Assembly: GCA_947504205.1 (NCBI GenBank) | Contig: CANNGL010000002.1 | Span: 744,001-808,000, forward strand | DNA length: 64,000 bases | Direction: 5' to 3' | Origin: an uncultured Litoreibacter sp. | Lineage (GTDB): Bacteria > Pseudomonadota > Alphaproteobacteria > Rhodobacterales > Rhodobacteraceae | Shown here: positions 60,530 to 64,000 of the stretch, piece by piece | How the letters are laid out: every line of letters begins with the position of its first letter | How positions within the stretch are numbered: position 1 is the stretch's first letter | Translations under genes and position numbers: made by a program | Notes under the pieces: generated by a model | The model's input: only the letters and a program-made list of their open reading frames with translations | Database searches by the model: none | Told to the model about the DNA's origin: nothing

Positions 60530-61725
60530 TGGTCGCTCCACTTGACGGCATCCGTATCATCGACTGGACCCATGTCCTCGCCGGCCCCGCCTGTTCCTAC
60601 TACCTCGGCCTTCTTGGCGCCGAGGTTGTCAAAGTCGAGCGCCTGGGACGGGGAGATGCCATGCGTCATAGAGGTGGCACCGACAAGCAGCGGGCCGCCA
60701 AAGGTATGAGCACGGCCTATCTGACACAAAGCGCCGGAAAGCGGTCGCTGGCTCTTGATCTTGAGCGTGAGGCGGGACGAACCGTCTTCGAGCGGCTTCT
60801 CAAAGCCTCCGATGTCCTGGTTGAAAACCACCGCCCCGAAACCCTCGCGCGCCTCTGCCTGGACGAAGGCAGGACACGCGCAATCAATCCACGCCTGATC
60901 CATTGTGCGATGACCGGTTACGGGCGCGGGAACACCATGGCTAACGCAGCCGCTTACGACGTGAATATTCAGGCGATCAGCGGCCTCATGGCCCTGACTG
61001 GCACGACCGAGACCGGTCCACTCAGAACAGGCGCGCCGATCATGGACTACGCTACGGGAATGGCCGGCGCCATGGCCGTCATGGCGGCGTTGATGCGGCG
61101 CGAGAAGACAGGTCAGGGGACGTTCGTAGATGTCTCCATGCTCGAAACCGCCTTCACATTGATGAGTTCCACAATCACCGATTATCGCCTGACGGGACAT
61201 GCCCCCAAACCGCGGGGGAATGCTGCCAATAGCCGCTCACCCTCGTCAGGAACATTTGACTGCGCCGAGGGCCACATAAGCCTGGGCGTGAACGAGGACG
61301 CACAGTTCCAGACCTTTGCACGCGCACTTGATCGAGAAGACTGGCTAACCGATCCAAGGTTCGCCGACCCGGCCAGTCGCAATCGGAACGGCAACGATCT
61401 CGGCGCGGCCATCTGCGATGTCCTGCAATCGCGTACAGCTGATGATTGGGAAAGAACTTTGATGGCGGCCGGTGTCCCATGTGCGAAGGTCCGTACGCTT
61501 CCGGAGGCAATGGAGCTTCCACCCGCGAGAGAGCGCGCTTTCACAAGCCGCGGCCCGGATGGGTTCTGCGGTTTGCCGTTCACGATGCATGGCGTGGGAG
61601 ATCAAAGCTGCGCAGAAGCGCCACAGACGCTTGGATCCGGGTCACACCATGTCCTTACCATGCTCGGCTACGCGCCCAATGAGATACAGGCGCTAGCCGA
61701 CCAAGGTGTGGTCTCTATGAGTTGA
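60526..61725 (+). CDS. Family III CoA-transferase (CaiB/BaiF)
   Basis: A 399-residue type III CoA-transferase. LDGIRIIDWTHVLAGPACSYYLGLLGAEVVKVERLGRGDAMR is the N-terminal motif and GPLRTGAPIMDYATGMAGAMAV holds the catalytic Asp. It passes CoA between carboxylates. Coupled by ATGA to tctA, it most likely activates the acid brought in by TctCBA, for example itaconate, mesaconate, citramalate or a similar acid; no lyase is adjacent to decide which. Confidence 0.93.
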   Translation: MMVAPLDGIRIIDWTHVLAGPACSYYLGLLGAEVVKVERLGRGDAMRHRGGTDKQRAAKGMSTAYLTQSAGKRSLALDLEREAGRTVFERLLKASDVLVENHRPETLARLCLDEGRTRAINPRLIHCAMTGYGRGNTMANAAAYDVNIQAISGLMALTGTTETGPLRTGAPIMDYATGMAGAMAVMAALMRREKTGQGTFVDVSMLETAFTLMSSTITDYRLTGHAPKPRGNAANSRSPSSGTFDCAEGHISLGVNEDAQFQTFARALDREDWLTDPRFADPASRNRNGNDLGAAICDVLQSRTADDWERTLMAAGVPCAKVRTLPEAMELPPARERAFTSRGPDGFCGLPFTMHGVGDQSCAEAPQTLGSGSHHVLTMLGYAPNEIQALADQGVVSMS

Positions 61726-61741
61726 CGACCATGCCTGTCGT

Positions 61742-61806
61742 GGATGTCCGCTTTGCGGAACTGCGCGGCTGCAACCGCAACTTGGTACGGTGTCCGATAT
61801 GGGCCG
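61742..61806 (+). repeat. 66-bp dispersed repeat, copy 7 (diverged, 65 bp)
   Basis: Begins GGATGTCCGCTTTGCGG, has GGCTGCAACCGCA in the middle and ends TATGGGCCG. Its right half is more diverged than in other copies. It lies 17 bases after the CoA-transferase stop. Confidence 0.5.
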
Positions 61807-61885
61807 AACGCGGTGAAAGGCTTTCACCCGAAATCTTGGTTTCGAGAAATTCTTGCGCGAAAAGCCGATTTCGGTTATTTACTTG

Positions 61886-61899
61886 TGGAAACGTTTCCA
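61886..61899. promoter_or_regulatory. LacI-family operator
   Basis: TGGAAACGTTTCCA is a perfect 14-bp palindrome with the central CG step typical of LacI/GalR operators. It ends 13 bases before the TTG start of the LacI gene, so it should mediate autorepression and control of the operon. Confidence 0.78.
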
Positions 61900-61912
61900 T
61901 AGGGAGTGGAAA

Positions 61913-63016
61913 TTGGGTCAGGCTGCTACAATCAAGGATGTCGCGCAGCACGCCGGTTGTGGTGTGGCAACTGTTAGCCGCGTCTTGAACAACACTGGCC
62001 CGGCAAGTGCAGAGATGCGAGAACGTGTTCTGGCAGCCGTAGATGCGCTTGATTTTCAGTTCAGCGAAGTTGGCCGATCTTTGCAAAGCAACACGACGCG
62101 CACGATTGGTTGTGTGGTGCCGTCCATCGAAAACCCCGTCTATGCTGACGCTGTGCAAGGCGCGCAGGAGGTCTTTCTGAACGCTGGTTACCAGATGCTG
62201 TTGATCTGCACCAACTACAACTCGGAGATTGAGACCAATGCGATCCGCACTCTCGTCGCAAAACAAGTCGATGGTGTTCTGCTGACGGTCGCCGATGCGA
62301 AGAACAGCGAAGGGTTGGATCTGATCAAAAGCCGTCAGCTGCCCCACAGTCTTCTGTTTAATGAGGCACCGGACGGGGAGATCAGCTGGTCGGTCGGGGA
62401 TCATGCTGCTGCAGCGCTCGTTGCGGACAAATTTGCCGAAAACAACCACAGGCACACTGGATTTCTGGCACTGAATTTCCTGAACTCTGACCGCGCGCGG
62501 CAACGATATGAGGGGTTTGTTGAAGGGTGTGCCAATAACTCGATGACGCCGCCTGCCTTGCTGGAGGTGGATGATGACGGCCTTGATCTGACGGATCATC
62601 TGAAGGTTTTTTTACAAGACCATCCCGATCTGACCGGGATTTTCGCATCTAACGATTTTCTTGCATTGGCTACGATACGAAGCGCCCGAAATCTATTCAT
62701 AAAAGTGCCACAGGAGCTTTCTATTGTCGGGTTTGATGGCATCAAAGTTGGTCTCATGGTCGAACCCAGTCTTGCAACAATCGAGACCGCGCCGCGCGAT
62801 CTGGGTGCGGGTGCCAGTCAGACCATACTGTCGCTGATCAACGGGACCTCGCCACCTGAAAAGCCGAGCAAAAATCAAACATTCAGTTTCCGTGCCGGGG
62901 GCAGCCTGATGCCCTTGCGCGCCGAAAGCAAAGACGGCGGGAAGGTTGCAGCCCTCCCACCGTCAGACGACCCAACCCACAAGACTGCTAAAATCCAACA
63001 GGAGAGATCGACATGA
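61913..63016 (+). CDS. LacI-family transcriptional regulator
   Basis: About 367 residues from a TTG at 61913, seven bases after GGGAG. The helix-turn-helix is ATIKDVAQHAGCGVATVSRVLNNTGPASAEMRERVLAAVDAL with hinge-helix SLQSNTTRTIG, and the ligand-binding fold follows (GCVVPSIENPVYADAVQGAQEVF; DLTGIFASNDFLALATIRSA). The 61886-61899 palindrome is its likely operator. It overlaps the transport gene by 4 bases (ATGA) and probably responds to the transported compound or its metabolite. Confidence 0.93.
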   Translation: MGQAATIKDVAQHAGCGVATVSRVLNNTGPASAEMRERVLAAVDALDFQFSEVGRSLQSNTTRTIGCVVPSIENPVYADAVQGAQEVFLNAGYQMLLICTNYNSEIETNAIRTLVAKQVDGVLLTVADAKNSEGLDLIKSRQLPHSLLFNEAPDGEISWSVGDHAAAALVADKFAENNHRHTGFLALNFLNSDRARQRYEGFVEGCANNSMTPPALLEVDDDGLDLTDHLKVFLQDHPDLTGIFASNDFLALATIRSARNLFIKVPQELSIVGFDGIKVGLMVEPSLATIETAPRDLGAGASQTILSLINGTSPPEKPSKNQTFSFRAGGSLMPLRAESKDGGKVAALPPSDDPTHKTAKIQQERST

Positions 63017-64000
63017 GATATAAACTTGCTGCTGCGGCCCTGACAATGGCGTTTGCTGCGCCTGCTTTTGCCGAAGATGCCGTATGCTACAACTGCCCAC
63101 CGCAATGGGCGGACTGGGCGTCGATGCTGGAAGCGATCGACAAGGAACTCGACATTCAAATGCCCCATGACAACAAGAACTCGGGCCAGACCCTGAGCCA
63201 GCTGTTGGCAGAGCGGGACAATCCGGTCGCGGACGTTGCCTATTACGGTGTGACAACTGGCATCAAGGCTGGCAACGAAGGCGTTGCGACTGCTTACAAG
63301 CCAGCTGGTTTTGACGAGGTTCCAGAGGGCCTCAAAGATCCTGATGGTAAGTGGTTTGCCATTCACTACGGTACGCTTGGCTTTTTCGTGAATGTGGATG
63401 CTTTGGGCGGGGCTGAGGTGCCGCAATGTTTCGCCGATCTGACCAAGCCGGAATATCGCGGCATGGTGGGTTATCTTGATCCATCGTCGGCTTTTGTCGG
63501 CTATGCCGGTGCTGTTGCCGTGAATATGGCCTTTGGTGGTGATCTGGATAACTTCGATCCGGCCATCAAATACTTCAATGATCTTGGCGAGAATTCCCCG
63601 ATCGTGCCCAAGCAGACCTCGTATGCACGCGTGGTCTCGGGTGAAATTCCGATCCTCTTCGACTACGACTTCAATGCCTATCGCGGCAAATACGAGGAGG
63701 ACGGCAATTTTGAATTCGTGCTGCCTTGTGAGGGGTCGGTCCGCGTCCCTTATGTGATGAGCCTGGTCAACAATGGCCCGAACCCCGAGCTCGGCAAACG
63801 CGTTCTGGATTTCATCTTGTCCGATCAGGGCCAAGCGATCTGGACCAATGCTTATCTGCAGCCCGCGCGCCCTGTTGAGTTGCCTGCCGAAGTCGCCGAA
63901 AAGTTCCTGCCAGCCAGCGACTATGAACGCGCCGTGGCCGTGGATTACGCAAAGATGGAAAAGGCGCAGGCTGGTTTTGGCGAGCGTTACCTGTCCGAAG
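63013..64000 (+). CDS. ABC transporter extracellular solute-binding protein, 3' end outside window
   Basis: The frame runs from the ATG at 63013 (GGAGAG upstream) to the window end without a stop, about 329 codons. A signal peptide RYKLAAAALTMAFAAPAFA is followed by EDAVCYNCPPQWADW and a family 1-like binding fold; GKWFAIHYGTLGFFVNVDAL, GEIPILFDYDFNAYRGK and LGKRVLDFILSDQGQAIWTNAYLQPARP recall Fe3+/2-aminoethylphosphonate/spermidine-type binding proteins. The substrate is not clear. The transporter permeases and ATPase should follow beyond the window. Confidence 0.87.
   Translation, partial: MRYKLAAAALTMAFAAPAFAEDAVCYNCPPQWADWASMLEAIDKELDIQMPHDNKNSGQTLSQLLAERDNPVADVAYYGVTTGIKAGNEGVATAYKPAGFDEVPEGLKDPDGKWFAIHYGTLGFFVNVDALGGAEVPQCFADLTKPEYRGMVGYLDPSSAFVGYAGAVAVNMAFGGDLDNFDPAIKYFNDLGENSPIVPKQTSYARVVSGEIPILFDYDFNAYRGKYEEDGNFEFVLPCEGSVRVPYVMSLVNNGPNPELGKRVLDFILSDQGQAIWTNAYLQPARPVELPAEVAEKFLPASDYERAVAVDYAKMEKAQAGFGERYLSE

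Noticed and set aside
1-64000. CRISPR arrays, prophage structural genes, intact insertion sequences
   Set aside because: No regularly spaced repeats, no DDE transposase and no capsid, tail or terminase sequence was seen; the 66-bp repeats are kilobases apart.

Overview
The window looks like chromosomal DNA of a marine alphaproteobacterium of the Rhodobacteraceae (Roseobacter group). The evidence is the rsmI-yraN-gshB and yifB block, the glnD-murJ pair, Rhodobacteraceae-like protein sequences, moderately high GC, and dense operons joined by 4-base ATGA overlaps. No rRNA, intact tRNA or CRISPR array was seen.

Layout. (1) 1-8.85 kb: surface polysaccharide genes. An FkbH-like protein, acyl carrier protein, GNAT acetyltransferase, VOC protein and methyltransferase form one run. 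An ABC flippase, two glycosyltransferases, and an FdtA/FdtB-like isomerase and aminotransferase pair for a 3-amino-3,6-dideoxyhexose follow. (2) 8.98-21.3 kb: housekeeping genes: yifB/comM, gshB, yraN, rsmI, a LpoA-like lipoprotein, glnD, murJ, an apparently catalytically dead rhomboid, trpS and a branched-chain aminotransferase. (3) 21.5-25.1 kb: a BrnA-like protein, an AT-richer GHKL ATPase that may be a defence gene, and a decayed tyrosine recombinase. (4) 25.2-39.1 kb: a compact divergent catabolic locus controlled by an RpiR regulator. It has three tandem enolase-superfamily enzymes, a dimethylglycine-dehydrogenase-like flavoprotein, a Rieske oxygenase, an Asp/Glu-racemase-superfamily enzyme, an aldehyde dehydrogenase and others. 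I infer breakdown of a chiral N-methylated or quaternary ammonium compound, but the substrate is unknown. (5) 39.5-50.6 kb: an accessory segment between two recombinase copies (one intact, one with a stop codon). It carries a BLUF photoreceptor, a 2OG-Fe(II) oxygenase, a cysteine-repeat secreted protein, a DUF1611/DgcN plus PLP racemase pair, a GAF histidine kinase and a DUF1963 protein. (6) 51-56.2 kb: a probable copper-responsive regulon. A CueR-like MerR gene, two promoters with the 19-bp spacers typical of MerR activation, a glutaredoxin-MauE fusion, three c-type cytochromes and a multicopper oxidase belong to it, with a Crp/Fnr gene beside it. (7) 56.5-64 kb: a uvrC 3' scrap at a junction, then LysR, a complete TctCBA transporter, a CaiB-type CoA-transferase, and a LacI regulator followed by a solute-binding protein cut by the window end.

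The most unusual features are a family of seven ~66-bp repeats, all in the same orientation between 24 and 62 kb; three copies of one solitary recombinase, two of them broken; two single-base homopolymer frameshifts (G7 in a sulfotransferase-like gene, T6 in the merR gene); and the uncharacterised catabolic locus.
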